Positions 43,967 through 55,299 of a stretch of DNA of 64,000 nt are shown here, piece by piece. Under the pieces are notes generated by a model, which did not search any database, had not been told where the DNA came from, and saw nothing but the letters and a program-made list of their open reading frames with translations. A program made the position numbers and the translations under genes. Numbering within the stretch: position 1 is the first letter of the stretch; every line of letters begins with the position of its first letter. Source of the DNA: Isoetes taiwanensis (taxonomy: Eukaryota; Streptophyta; Lycopodiopsida; Isoetales; Isoetaceae); contig JAJEKV010000059.1 in assembly GCA_021234155.1 (NCBI GenBank), positions 1,690,182-1,754,181 of the forward strand, given 5' to 3'.

Positions 43967-45400
43967 TTGAGAGACTCCGATCCTCCATCTCAAGTTCCTT
44001 CTGAACTGTATGGTTTCTTTAGACAATTTGATGATTTGTTTAAAGATGAGGAGACTTTGGATCTTCCTCCACCTCGCCCTAAAGATCATGCTATTCATTT
44101 GTTCCCTGATGCAAAGCCTCCAAGTAGAGCACCTTACAGAGTAAGTCATTTTGAGAAGCTGGAATCGGAAAAGCAAATAAGGAAGATGTTAGAACGGCAA
44201 TTGATTCAGCCAAGTAGCCCGCCTTTTGGAGCCTCTGTTATTCTAATAAAAAAGAAGGATAAGGGATATAGAATGTGTGTGGATTACAGGGCTCTTAACA
44301 AATTGACAATCAAAGATAAGTTTCCAGTTCCTAGAGCAGATGATTTGTTTGATGAATTGTGAGGTGCCTGCATCTTTAGTAAGATAGACCTTAAGTCAGG
44401 ATATCATTAAATCCGGATTAAGGAGTCAGATATTGAGAAAACATCTTTCAGAACCACCTTTGGGCATTATGAATTTAGAGTGATGCCGTTTGGACTCACT
44501 AATGCTCCTACAACTTTCTGTCGATTGATGGGGAGAGGTTTGGCACCTGTGCTGGGAAAATGTGTCGTTGTGTTCTTTGATGACATCCTTGTCTATAGCA
44601 CATCTATAGAGGAGCATAAGAAACATCTTAAGCAAGTCTTTGATCTTCTCAGACAGAATCAGTTGTTTATGAATGAGTCTAAGAGTCGTTTCTTCATGGA
44701 AGAAGTTGGATACCTTGGGCATATTGTATCCAAGGCTAGGATTAGAATGGATCCTGAGAAAGTGAAAGCTATTTTGGACTGGCCCCGGCCTAACAATGTC
44801 AAAGAATTGCGGTCTTTTGTACAGTTGTGCAGCTATTACCGTCGATTCGTGAAGGATTTTGTGAAGATAACCCTTCCATTGAGCAAGTTTTTAAAAAAGG
44901 ATCTACCCTTCCACTGGAATGATGATGTAGAAAAAGCTTTTCAGGATCTAAAGCATAAGATGGCAACTGAACCTGTACTAGCTCTACTTGATTGGAACAA
45001 ACCATTTTTAGTGTGTTCAAATGCAAGTCGTAGTGCTATTGGAACAGTGCTTATGCAAGATGGTCATCCATTAGCCTATATCAGCCATATATTAAAGCCT
45101 TCTGAACAGGGCTATAGTACTTATGAGAAAGAGTTGATTGCCTTAGTACATGCGCTAAAGAAATAGAGACATTACTTGATGGAGTCTAAATTCATAGCAC
45201 GATTTGATCAGCAGAGTTTGAGGCGTATTCAAACTCAAGATATAATAAATGCACGCCAGTTGAAACTCATTGATACTATGAAAGACTTTGAGGGCATGCA
45301 GTTAGAATATAAGCAAGGGAAAGAGAATAAGGTTGCTGATGCTTTAGGTCGAGTCTTCACACATGCAATGTCTATTGCCAGAATCATTGATTTGGATCCA
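43967..45400 (+). pseudogene. Chromovirus reverse transcriptase and RNase H
   Basis: [63 protein letters not shown] (catalytic DD, about 44571-44604), GYLGHIVSKARI, LRSFVQLCSYYRRFVKDF. RNase H: VCSNASRSAIGTVL, where the first catalytic Asp is Asn, and STYEKELIALVHALKK followed by TAG in place of Trp. Stops at 44360 and 44408 interrupt RT. The losses are single-base transitions; the domains are otherwise near complete. Confidence 0.9.
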
Positions 45401-45446
45401 ATGAAATTGGATTATCAGAAGATCTTTTTCAGTACCATTCCATCAA

Positions 45447-46830
45447 TTGGAAAAGGAAGGTCGAGATCCTCTTGGAGAATACAGATTGCACAATGGTTCT
45501 CTTTTGTACCGAAATCGCTTATGTGTTACACAGGCATACCGACAGAAAATGTTGCAAGAATGCCATGAACCTCCTTATTTTGGGTATAGGGGAGTTCAAG
45601 CTACACTTGCTACTGTAAAAAGGCAATTCTATTGGCCTAAACTGGAAAGAGATGTTAGAGATATGTCCAAACTTGTACAGTTTGTCAACAGGTTAAAGCT
45701 TCAACCAATAAGCCGGCTGGGTTGCTACAACGCTTACCAATTCCAGACGCGCCTTGGAAGCACATTACTATGGATTTCATACAGGAATTACCCAATTCTT
45801 CGCATAAGAACAATCAGATATGGACAATAGTAGATAGACTGTCTAAGCAAGCTCATTTCATTCCTTGTAAGTCCACCATGACAGCTCCTCAAGCGAGCAA
45901 ACTCTTTTTGAAGGAGATATTTAGAATTCATGGATTGCTTGATGCAATTATCACAGATCGAGATCCAATATTTTGTAGCAAATTTTGGCCAGGACTTATG
46001 AAGAACTTGGGCACCACTCTGAAGTTTTCTACGGCCTATCATCCTCAAACAGATGGCCAAACTAAAGTTGTTAACAGAATTATTGAAGATATGCTACGGG
46101 CTTATGTAGCAGAAAGGAAAACTCAGTAGGAAGTCTGTATATGCTAGAATTTGCATATAATAACACGGTTCACTCAGGAACACAGAAAACTCCATTTGAA
46201 ATTGTGTACCGATGTTCATTAGATTCACCTATTACAAAGATTAGAGGTGAAATTCCCGCTTCAGATGAAGTCAGTCATGATTTTACTGAAATTCTAGAAG
46301 AAGTCCAAGCTCGTATTCTCAAAAGCCAGGAAGCCATGATGTCCAGGTTAGCAAAGAAGTGGCGAAAAGTTGAATACAAGCAAGGACAATAGGTGTGGAT
46401 ACATCTTCCTAAGAAGAGACTTCGGAAAATGGGTACCAGGTATGTGAAATTGACACCCAGGTACTATGGACCATTTCAAATTGAAGATAGAGTAGGTGAG
46501 AATGCTTATCACCTACGTCTATATGGGAAATGGACTAACGTTTATCCAGTATTTAATGTTGTGGTACTAAACCCCCCTTCAAGGGTGGTGAAATTTCTCC
46601 TGAAGTTTTGCAGAAAATAGACTATCCAGATCCTCCTATCATTAAAGGAGATGAGGAGATACTAGAACCCGAGAAGATCCTTACCCATCAAGACAAGGAG
46701 ACACGCAGATCTTCTTATCGAAGGTATCTAGTATAATTTAAGTTTCATCCACCTTCTGATGCTGTATGGTATTCCAAGGACCAGCTCAAGGAGTACCAAG
46801 CCCTTGTGGATGAATATGAACTCACTCCGA
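45447..46830 (+). pseudogene. Chromovirus integrase with chromodomain
   Basis: The zinc domain half ECHEPPYFGYRGVQATLATV is followed by a shift. The core is at 45722-46129: PWKHITMDFIQELP, WTIVDRLSKQAHFIP, AIITDRDPIF, YHPQTDGQTKVVNR, with the catalytic Glu one step before KVVNR changed to Lys. The GPY/F-type C-terminal part (LTPRYYGPFQIEDRVGENAY) is at 46393-46620. The chromodomain at about 46655-46830 reads EPEKILTHQDKE, SYRRYLV, FKFHPPSDAVWYSKDQLKEY and one stop. Chromodomains steer integration to marked chromatin in this clade. Confidence 0.88.
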
Positions 46831-46859
46831 GACATCGATTAAATTGTGCTTATTCTCAT

Positions 46860-47143
46860 TATTAGAGATTTAACTTGTTGCAACAAATTCTTTGTCCAGC
46901 CATGACAATCAAGGGAATTCCAACATGAAATATCTAAAGACTGATATACGTTGGTCGGGCTTAACCGCTCAAGGCTCAACATCTATAAGTGAGCTCAAAG
47001 ACCTCAGATTGACTTGAGGCCATCTCTAAATGAATTGAGATGAAAGTCCTCAGATTGGCTTGAGGCCATCTCCAAACAAATAGAGATGAATAGTTTTTTT
47101 TCCCTATGATTGACGAGGACGTTCAATCTTGGGAAGGAACGAT
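46860..47143 (+). other. Chromovirus 3' untranslated region and polypurine tract
   Basis: Non-coding, with two near-identical blocks (CCTCAGATTGACTTGAGGCC and CCTCAGATTGGCTTGAGGCC), each an inverted repeat. GGGAAGGAACGA at 47131-47142 directly before the 3' LTR is the likely polypurine tract. Confidence 0.6.
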
Positions 47144-47581
47144 TGTTACGATAATAGAATAAGATATATGGTATTTGAGTATAATACTAGCTCGGGGGTG
47201 TGGTTCACGATCAACAAGCACACAAACAATAAAGAAATGACATCTTAAAACTTATGGCTGATAACGGGACCTGGTATCAGCCCATGCGAAAATGTTATTG
47301 GATGGATTTGAACCTACTCTCTAGCTTGAAAGACCAAGCTCTTAACCAAAGCACCAATCTTCAATTTAGAGAAGAAAGGATATACGCCTTTCTAAAAAGG
47401 CAAAGGCCAAAAGGGAAATTTACCTTCAGGGACCTTTCAAGAGCATACCCTAGAAGAGAAGACTCACCATTTCGACCCTACTCATTCTCCTCTCTTGAAT
47501 CATCCTCTGCCTTCCTATTCTCCATAGCAAGCTTGTTGGTCTGAGCGGGATAAAGATTTCCTGCTCCAGGATAAAGACTTC
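47144..47581 (+). repeat. 3' LTR of the chromovirus, left part
   Basis: Matches 41649-42052 of the 5' LTR and ends at GATAAAGACTTC, where the CACTA-like element begins. The missing end of the LTR is at 57949-58067. Confidence 0.92.
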
Positions 47582-47689
47582 ATACACAAGGAACCCAAAA
47601 CTAAACTACTATGTTTAACCAATGACAGATCATCTAAAAACCATGATCTATGTGGTTTTTTATGCATGATTTAATTTGATTGAAAGAAA

Positions 47690-47890
47690 CCACATATCTT
47701 AGTGGTTTGTTGGAATTGATAGTGGTTATGAATGCTGGTTTTAAATGTGACAGTGGTTTGTTAAAACTAGTTACAGTTTACTAGGTTGTTTCATGCATAC
47801 TCTAGTAGTTTAACAAAACTAGTAATGGTTTGATAAAAGTATTCCATAAACTAATGGTCTAAAAGCTAGTAGTGGTTTGATAATATTATC
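47690..47890 (+). repeat. Subterminal repeats of the CACTA-like element, left end
   Basis: Degenerate copies of AGTGGTTTG or AATGGTTTGATAA recur about every 30-60 bp (TTAGTGGTTTGTTGG, ACAGTGGTTTGTTAAAAC, GTAATGGTTTGATAAAAG, GTAGTGGTTTGATAAT). Such clusters bind transposase in En/Spm elements. Confidence 0.65.
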
Positions 47891-48559
47891 CTATGAATTA
47901 ATAGTCAAAACATTACTAAATGTACATGTTATAGTATTTGGTTGACATGATGATTTTTGAAAATAATTGGTTCCTAGCGAGGCTCAGACCGCAATTTGAG
48001 TGCTATGTTTAAAATTTCGGGCCTCCATTTTGCATTATGCACCACCCGTCTATAGAGACTTGTTATAGTGTATTTTACATTCGACTCAATGGTACAAACT
48101 GAGCATATTTGCAATGTGGCGCAATGGATTAGTATAGACATCTATAGATAAGCGTCCAGACTTACCACCTTCTCTCTTTGGTCCACAGCAGTCTGTCATG
48201 ATTGATAAGAGAAGGCCATTTCGGCCAACTTTGCCACCTCATATACTTGGTTCACAAAGGGCATCCATGATTACGGAGAGAGGAACATTAGAAAATAGAC
48301 GTGAATATGTGTTTGTAAAGGACTTTTGTTTATTTGATTGCTTACAAAAATGTGTTGCTATTTCATTCAAAACTCCATTTACTTAGCTATTTCTATGTTA
48401 TATTTGCAAGTTTGAAGGACATAGGTGTAATTCTTTCTTATGGTAAGTCTTGAAGGTTTAAGGGTTTGGTTGATGATACAAAGGTTCAAGGATTGTGGAC
48501 TTATAATGGTAGAATGTTTTGTCTCCTCGCAAACTCAATGTTTGTTCTAGTTTGAATTA

Positions 48560-48672
48560 GGGGCATGTGGTGGGGAGAGTATGGGATGGGCTACTCTAGC
48601 ATATTTTGGCATAAATGTGGTGGGGAGGATATGGGATAGTCTACTCTAGCATATTTTGGCATACTCATGCGT
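48560..48672 (+). repeat. About 54-bp tandem duplication
   Basis: GTGGTGGGGAG(A/G), ATATGGGATxG and CTACTCTAGCATATTTTGGC occur twice in tandem. No gene is present around it from 47900 to 48900 except an unassigned 62-codon frame at 48198-48386. Confidence 0.75.
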
Positions 48673-48910
48673 TATACCGTTCAAGGTAGTTAGGGTATTC
48701 GCTTAGCAAGGAGATGCAATAGCATTCTTGAATGACAATAGACAAATGACCCTCTGAACCAGTCCCTAGGGGTTTCAACATTCTTGTATATTCATTGTAA
48801 TATACTAGAATGTAATTCAATGACCTCTCAACAAGTTGACATAATGGCCTTCCATCTCCAAATAACTATATACATCAATTGTCAACCAATATTAGCAACA
48901 TTGTTTTGCA

Positions 48911-49135
48911 GGGGTTTGTTCTAGTGGTAACACACTAGTTCTAGCAACTACTGGTCTCGAGTTCGAGATTGCCCAGAATCGCACTATGAACTGTTGGGTG
49001 TCAAAATCCAACAGACGCAATGTAAAGTGGTTGGGGGCAGGGCCCAACAAAGCAATGTAGTGTGGTGTGTGGTCACATGTCTAGTTGGATGCTGCCTAGT
49101 AGCGTGACGTTAAAATACTATCTATCTATCTATCT
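48911..49135 (+). mobile_element. tRNA-derived SINE, copy 1
   Basis: The 5' end carries RNA polymerase III internal promoters: a box A-like TAGTGGTAACAC and a box B-like GAGTTCGAGATT (48959-48970). The body contains AACTGTTGGGTGTCAAA, GTGGTTGGGGGCAGGGCCCA and GTGTGGTGTGTGGTCACATG, and ends GTGACGTTAAAATA(CTAT)n. About 225 bp; another copy on the opposite strand is at 58381-58606. It lies inside the CACTA-like element. Confidence 0.88.
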
Positions 49136-49770
49136 CAAGACATTTTATTATTTGACTAGAGATTCAGACAGGGTAATGTCTAGATGAAATTTAAAATTTT
49201 GCCCCCTTTGGTTGTTAATCTTATTATTATCAATGATTCATATATATATGTTTTACTTTCCATACATAATATTCTGGGAACCTGTCCTCTGAACTATTGG
49301 TAACTCGATGTCATTTCCAATGCATTCGTATATACCTTCATATCCAGGACCTTATAAAGGGAATTTAGAGAAGATTATCTTTTGATGCCAGATCATTAAA
49401 TTGTCAAAATATCCTGATAAACACATGACAAGAATTTGTATGAATAGGATGAGGGCATAGAATGCTATTTCCCAGGACAAAAGGACGAGGACCAGGATGT
49501 TAAGGGGATTTGAATGAACTGTTTGAATCAGCATATGATATTAAATAGTTCACCATGTCATTTTGGAATGTCTTGGTTTTGACACCCGTTTTGCAAAAAA
49601 CGAACCGGCATTTATGAACTTACAGGTCTTTCTTTTATTGGACTAGGATAGCTCTGCTATGTATTGCAAATGCATGGACATTAAAATTATCACTAGATGC
49701 ACAACAATCTGGATCAAGTAGAGGAATTTAGTTAGGACTTGACAAGCTCCTTGCACTGCATATTTTGAAG

Positions 49771-49875
49771 AGGAGGTTAACCTCCCCTTCAAGGGGGCTA
49801 TGCAAAATAATCCTTGAGGCCGTTGGGCTGAGAGGGTTATTTGCATAACCCCCGTGAGAGGTTGGCCTCCCTTAA
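49771..49875. mobile_element. Palindromic MITE, second copy of the 29403 family
   Basis: AGGAGGTTAACCTCC...TATGCAAAATAATCC pairs with GGGTTATTTGCATAACCCCC...GAGGTTGGCCTCCCTTAA. Compared with 29403-29511 the two ends are swapped, so this copy is inverted. No clear target duplication. Confidence 0.75.
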
Positions 49876-50025
49876 ATCATTGGGCGAGAAGATCTTTACA
49901 CAAACAAAAGGACGGGCCAGGGGTTCACTGTTCACAGAGGAGTTTTGTGGCGTAGATCCGGCGACGATTTAGTGGTCGACCGAGACTTGGCAAGGCCGAT
50001 GCACCAAAGCAAAAGAAAGCAAGCT

Positions 50026-50394
50026 ATGGCGACTTTCTTTCAAGCGCCAGCAGGCATTAGGTACGAGTTTTTATCTTTTCTTGTTTCACTGAGTTTGCTT
50101 ATTTCTATATATTTTTGGTAGATTTACGTACATTCCCATGCTCTTGATCATTAAACCATGGGGATCCTGAAGCACATCTTGGATTGCAGGAAAAAAATGC
50201 AAGCACCTAAATAACTTTTTTGCAGATGCATCTGCCGTATTGAATCCATGTGGCAAGTCCTTTCCCCAATATTCCTCAATATCAAGAGCACAATTGCTGC
50301 TAAAAAGGCTAAAAGCATGTTCAATATACACGGTTCAAGAATAGCATTAAAGAAGGCAGTAAACAGCAGTGGAGACGTCCGGTTCTCTCTTATG
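50026..50394 (+). CDS. Two exons of an unrecognised gene inside the CACTA-like element
   Basis: Exon 1 (50026-50060) starts MATFFQAPAGI and has a GTACGA donor. Exon 2 (50226-50394, acceptor TTTTTGCAG) continues in phase 2 with IESMWQVLSPIFLNIKSTIA, AKKAKSMFNIHGSRIALKKA and SSGDVRFSLM, ending at a GTAGAT donor in phase 0. Splice sites and frame agree over 68 codons. No domain recognised. A GC-rich leader precedes the ATG. Later exons were not found, so this is probably a captured 5' gene fragment. Confidence 0.5.
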
Positions 50395-50479
50395 GTAGAT
50401 TTTTTATATTCTTCCGGAAAAATTGAAGGAAGATTCATGTTTTTGTGCTATCTAATGATTCATAGGGTTTTCAGATTAT

Positions 50480-52620
50480 TCTGACTCTAGGCCATAGCTC
50501 ACATGCATTTCAAGAAATGGCCGCAATTACTGGATCTCCCAACTATCCATTGAACTGCTTAAGAGTGTAACATTCTATTTAATAATATTGTGGTTATCTG
50601 ATGGCCTTTCTTTTCCTATGGTTGCTAGGTCATTCTTCCTCTATGTTGAAGATAAGGGCTTTTTTCTTTTGCTCCCCTTTTAAGGGATGCTAGTAAGAAC
50701 GATGGCAAGCTTCAGCTTATAGAATGCACATAAGGCCGGCTCTACTACTTTGTTTTGAACAAGTTGATTTGAACATGACAGTTTGGAATTGATCCCGTGT
50801 GGTTGTGTGGTTTTGAACAGACTACAAATAAACTCTTTATGATCTATGTATGTTTTTTACAGAAAAAACTAAAAATTTTAGCTTGATAAAGAAGGAATAT
50901 GATGGAATATTTGAAAAGTTATCATTGATAATCTTTGGAATATGTTGAAGATTATCAAGGATGCTGCAAGTTATAATGTTTGACCTCGTCTAGATCTAAT
51001 GGTTGTCAACAGTTAGGTCGTAATAATTTTCAAGCCCAATGGTTTACGGTATAATGAGAGATAAATACGCCTAGATTACCAAATACATGCGGTGAAATTT
51101 AAAACAAAATTAATTATCAACCTGGAGATCAAATCGGCGGTCGCGATTGCGATCTTCGCCTTAGGATTTTATTGGTCCAGACTAGAGAGGCGAGAAGTGG
51201 ACTTAAGGAATTTCCCCACTCATTTCATGAAGATTGCAAAAATACCCTTTGGCACATCATCATGCCACTTTTGCCATGTCATTAACCATGATTCTGCCAT
51301 CTCATTGGTACACCTCACATTGTCACCCATTATTTCTCATATTGGTTCCATTTTTGTCTCAGGAAAATTGAAAATGTGAGAAATGCCAATATGGCACTTC
51401 CAAAGACTAGGCACCTAGAAGAAAAACGCGTGGATATTACCCCAAGAATTTGAATATGCCATAATGATTAAGTTACCACTGGGTCCAAACTTTCTGAACA
51501 CAACCGGGTCATGAAGGTCGAGTTCAGATATGTGCCATCTTTTTCTGAAAAACTGAGATTCAAAAGACAATCAAAATGCTTCTCGATTTCCACCCTCTTA
51601 TATGGAACTTACTACTAGTTCTTATGTGTCGTTTTCCTATGTTTCTTCTTCTGGTACTATGTAGCTGAATTCTCATATAAATTTCCAATTCAAACTTAGA
51701 GTTTCAAATCTACAGTTGTTGCTCATTCCGTTACAAAAAATGATGTCTTAGCCTTTAGTGGATCTGGGGTCCTTGCATTTGATGCTAGGATCCATTAACA
51801 CCTTAAATCATTGCCATCTAGAACAAAAAAACAAGGTGCTGCACACGGAGGGTTGCCCTCTGATGGTCGGAGAGAAAGGTTTCATGTTTCAAGAAAATCT
51901 TGCTTGCTCTAGACCAGATGCATACTGTCATATGTGCCATTCTTAATCTTGGATTTTGCTCCCAAATGTCGATAAACTATAATTCATAGACCCAATCATA
52001 GTACAACAACTTGTAATATTCTATTCTAATACAGCATAACTTAGCATTAGTCACCCGCAAGAAAAACATCTTAGATGTGTTTTTGTTAGACATCTCATGC
52101 TACAACAGCTTTTCATCATGGACTAAATCAACCAGTAGACCATGCCATGGATGTGCAGAGCTGTTAGATCAGATCGAGTATCAGATTACATCAGTATTAC
52201 TACTGGCTTATCAAATAGCTTTATTAAAAAATGTTTTTAACTCCATTTTGCTCATATTTCTATATCAGCTCAATGAACTGTGCACCAAATCAGCTTGAAA
52301 CACTGCCAAGCCATTTATGGCTTTCCAGTTCAAAGCAAGTGGAGCATCTATTGGGTAGAAAAGATGAAATCAGACACATTGCTATGGGGAACAAGGAAAA
52401 AAGAGAAACAACCTCCTTGAAGCTTTTGACATGCTCTCATTAGAGGAAAAATCTAAACCATGTCTTTTAGGCTTATGCCTTATCCAAAAAGTGACTTATA
52501 ATATGTTAAAAACCATACAATATGTCAAATGCTTTTTCCAAACGATTGCTTCTTATCCAAGTAAATAACCATATAAAGGACTTTCAACACAAAATTTTAA
52601 GCATTTCTTCCAAGGTTCCA
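50480..52620. other. No recognised gene; contains a dispersed 36-bp motif
   Basis: ACAAGGTGCTGCACACGGAG followed by GGTTGCCCTC at 51831-51860 recurs at 62281-62310 with one early difference. A 95-codon frame at 51092-51379 has no known domain. The rest is AT-rich. Confidence 0.5.
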
Positions 52621-53110
52621 CTACAAGCTTGGTTGCTCCACCATTGTATCGGGCCCTTTAACTCTCTTTGCCATTATTATGTGTCGCTTCTTACCAAGCC
52701 ATGACGTAAACCACATGGAATCATGAGCAATAGCCCTGAATCCTGATCTTAAGTAAAGCTTCCTTGCAGGAATATCATCCTCGTTTGCTTGCAGAACAAG
52801 GTATGTAAAACCCCACTCTAATGTCCTAATATTGCAAGCTTACAGCAGAAGAGTTGCAATGTTTCTCCTCCTATGGAACGAGGGAGTGGGAGTTATATTG
52901 TTGAATGACATTATATAAAGCAACAAATACACTACCTGCATTCTGCAGCAACTGCCAAGCCACTCACGTACAGATATTCATCTGCACCATGAAAGTGAAG
53001 CAAGGTATCTTTGTCAGCCAAAGCCGTCCAATCAACCACACCCACTAATTGCTTTCTATTACTGATGCCACAGATTTGTGACTTACAAACTTCAAATCCC
53101 TTGTCTATTA
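52621..53110 (-). pseudogene. GNAT-family N-acetyltransferase, 3' exons with nonsense mutation
   Basis: GNAT enzymes transfer an acetyl group from acetyl-CoA to amines; plant members act on chloroplast proteins and metabolites. Exon 53110-52936 (acceptor TTGTAG, donor GTAGTG) encodes KQLVGVVDWTALADKDTL and ADEYLYVSGLAVAAEC. In phase 2, exon 52870-52621 (acceptor CCATAG) gives RRRNIATLLL (acetyl-CoA loop), then a TAA where ACNIRTLEWGFTYLVLQANE continues in frame (Gln to stop is likely), then DIPARKLYLRSGFRAIAHDS, ending MVEQPSL and TAG at 52621. Motifs A and B of the fold are present. The nonsense codon makes it a pseudogene. Confidence 0.78.
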
Positions 53111-53828
53111 CTACAATATGTTATAAAAAAAGCACAGGTGAAATTCTGTCTGAGAATTTGGCCAATAATCTAAGCATAACTATCCAAGCACAAAAAGAGA
53201 GCCCATTCAAAAATATGCATCAAATCCATTTGGTCAATTTTAAGAACACGAAGATCTGAAGCTCAAAAATTGAGGCCGAGAGTTTTATCTGCAGAGTTAC
53301 TTGACGGCTTTAGTTCTGCCCTATTTGAACACTATCAGGCACTTCAGTTGTAAAAGCTGCAAAGTTCCTTTTTAGAAGAGAAAATGGCACACACAATTGC
53401 ATGGATAATTCCTTAGGGAAGCATAATCATCTCAAGAGCAGATTCCAAAGAATGGGGCCACGCGCCTTCAGCACAGGAAGCAAAGAGCTACCTTTCCTGA
53501 TAACTCTAGCACAGAGAAAATGATGATAAAGCAAGATTGATGAATGATTCTAGCTTCAACTGCGGATACTACTATTCTTTGCAAAAAAAGGGACGTGTTT
53601 ACTCAACTAAACAGAGGAATTATTTTTTACTCAGGTGGCTAAACAGAGGAATCGTTTTTTTTTTCGGTGATTCTAAATCCAAAGTTGTCCAAAGCATTTA
53701 GGTTCAAGAAGAAAAGGCCGAATTCAGCGCAGTATTGAGGCAGATTTCAATATAATCTAGAGACTTAATTTCCAATTGAAATCACTCCTATAAACTTCTG
53801 CAAGCAAAAATAGAGTTATGATTGTTAC

Positions 53829-54400
53829 CTGCATAGAAGGCCAAATGTGACGGCTTCATCGCTGTCAACGTCTCCAAACCACTGCCAGATTACAAACAAA
53901 CACTCAATTGCAAAGCTCCATGACTCGGTCCATGACTCCAAGCCAGAAGAAAGTACCAGGAAGGGCGAGCGCCGTAACTGGAGGCGGAAGGGGCCTGCAT
54001 GCAAAAATCCAAAATAAATTAAACATCGAATAATTTCTAACCTATTCCGAGCACAAAGCACTGCAAGGAATTTTATTTTTCAGCACAAAATCCATGGGCA
54101 ACCAAATCTATGCAAATCTCTCGGAAGCAAATCAAAATCGTAGAGAAGCAAATCAAAATCGTAGAGCTTATTTACCTGAAATGGATTCGGCGACCCTTTG
54201 AAGCAGGCTCATAGGGACCACATATACCTCTTTTAATTGGGGAAAACAGAGTCTGAATGATGCCTCTGCACCGAATGCATTTCCAGACAAATAATCCAAA
54301 TAAGAGAGATAGGATCTTAAGCTACGGTGTAAAAGCCCCCAAATTCAGACAGGTCTTTGCATGATGTCGTCGGCCATTTGGAAGGACAAGCAAGCTCAGT
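53829..54400 (-). pseudogene. Probable 5' exons of the GNAT pseudogene
   Basis: Exon up to 54178 (donor GTAAAT) reads SYLSYLDYLSGNAFGAEASF, RLCFPQLKEVYVVPMSLLQR and VAESIS. It joins in phase 1 to exon 53996-53829 (GPFRLQLRRSPFLVLSSGLE...FGDVDSDEAVTFGLLC, acceptor ATGCAG, donor GTAACA). The upstream frame meets a TGA before IWGLLHRSL; further up, an in-frame ATG (MADDIMQRPV) could be the start if that TGA was CGA. Linkage to the GNAT exons is inferred from strand and spacing; the exon between 53110 and 53829 is unclear. Confidence 0.45.
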
Positions 54401-54684
54401 GGTTCTCCCGATGGAATGTACAGGCACAGCCCCGCTGTCTCCAACGTGGACTCAGTGAAATTGAATTCTCCGTGAAGATGCGGACCCCCCCTCCCCCGGG
54501 GGGGCAACCCAAAAACTAACACCGATTAATCTAAAATAGAAAGAAAAGAGGAAAACTAAAGAGGAAGAGGAATGGGAGAAGAAGAGACCAAGGAACATGA
54601 TAAAGTCGTGTGTGCTTTTTAACAAGGGAGAGTTGGACAAAATCCCACAGAGCTTCTATAAAACGAGCCCTGCCCCGGGGTAGG

Positions 54685-54849
54685 ATATCTTTACCCTGGA
54701 TTCAGGGATCCCGGAGGTGTGATCCCAGAGGACGGGATCCCCACGCGCATGTGATCCCGGAGGACGGCGCAGTTAACAGCGAGATCCCGTTCTCCGGGAT
54801 CACACGCCGTGGGGATCCCGTGGGATCCCTGAATCCAGGGTAAAGATAT
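54685..54849. mobile_element. Perfect-arm hairpin MITE
   Basis: The left arm ATATCTTTACCCTGGATTCA with GGGATCCC is mirrored by GGGATCCC and TGAATCCAGGGTAAAGATAT at the right. Inner GATCCC/GGGATC units repeat. 165 bp, GC-rich loop. It abuts the MYB exon at 54848 and probably removed that exon's start. Target duplication is ambiguous because the ends are palindromic. Confidence 0.85.
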
Positions 54850-55296
54850 GCACTCAAAACCCCAGAGCCTACACCGCCGTACTTGCTCCCGAGCTCCTTG
54901 CTATGGCTTTTCCCTGGCCATCCTTGCCGATTATATTTCTCAGCATGGTGACCATGGTAACTGGCATAAGCTCCCCAAAGCTGCCGGTACTTTTCCTTCT
55001 CCTTTTCATTTATCTTCAATATTTTCCTTGCTCTGTTTCTGTGTTTCTTGCATTTCGTTTCTTGGATTTTTCATTTGGGCTTTTCTGTTCTTGGATTTGG
55101 GTTCTTGATTTCGTATCTTATTGTCTGTTGGGCATTTTTTTTACCCTTTGATCTGTTTCTTTTCAGGCCTCTTGCGTTGTGGTAAGAGCTGCCGATTGCG
55201 CTGGCGTAACTACCTTCGCCCCGATTTGAAAAGGGGTGAATTTGGTGAAGATGAAGATAATCTGATCATCCAGCTTCACGCTCTCCTTGGCAACAG
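54848..55296 (+). pseudogene. R2R3-MYB transcription factor exons 1 and 2 (fragment)
   Basis: R2R3-MYBs bind DNA through two helix-turn-helix repeats. The exon ending at 54986 encodes ILADYISQHGDHGNWHKLPKAAG, the end of R2 (first half shown: ILADYISQHGDHGNW); its beginning (the W-T-x-E-E-D region) is replaced by unrelated residues next to the MITE. Exon 2 (55167-55296, 130 nt, the canonical size) encodes [20 protein letters not shown] and [20 protein letters not shown], with conserved splice positions. Exon 3, which should begin W-S-x-I-A, is not found downstream. I infer a genomic fragment with its intron captured by the CACTA-like element. Confidence 0.88.
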
Positions 55297-55299
55297 GTA

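Noticed and set aside
46981-47090. Two short inverted repeats as a regulatory RNA
   Set aside because: They are simple duplicated blocks in the chromovirus 3' UTR, with no further support.
54685-54849. Transcription terminator
   Set aside because: Too long, with a GC-rich loop and repeat-like arms; fits a MITE in a plant genome.
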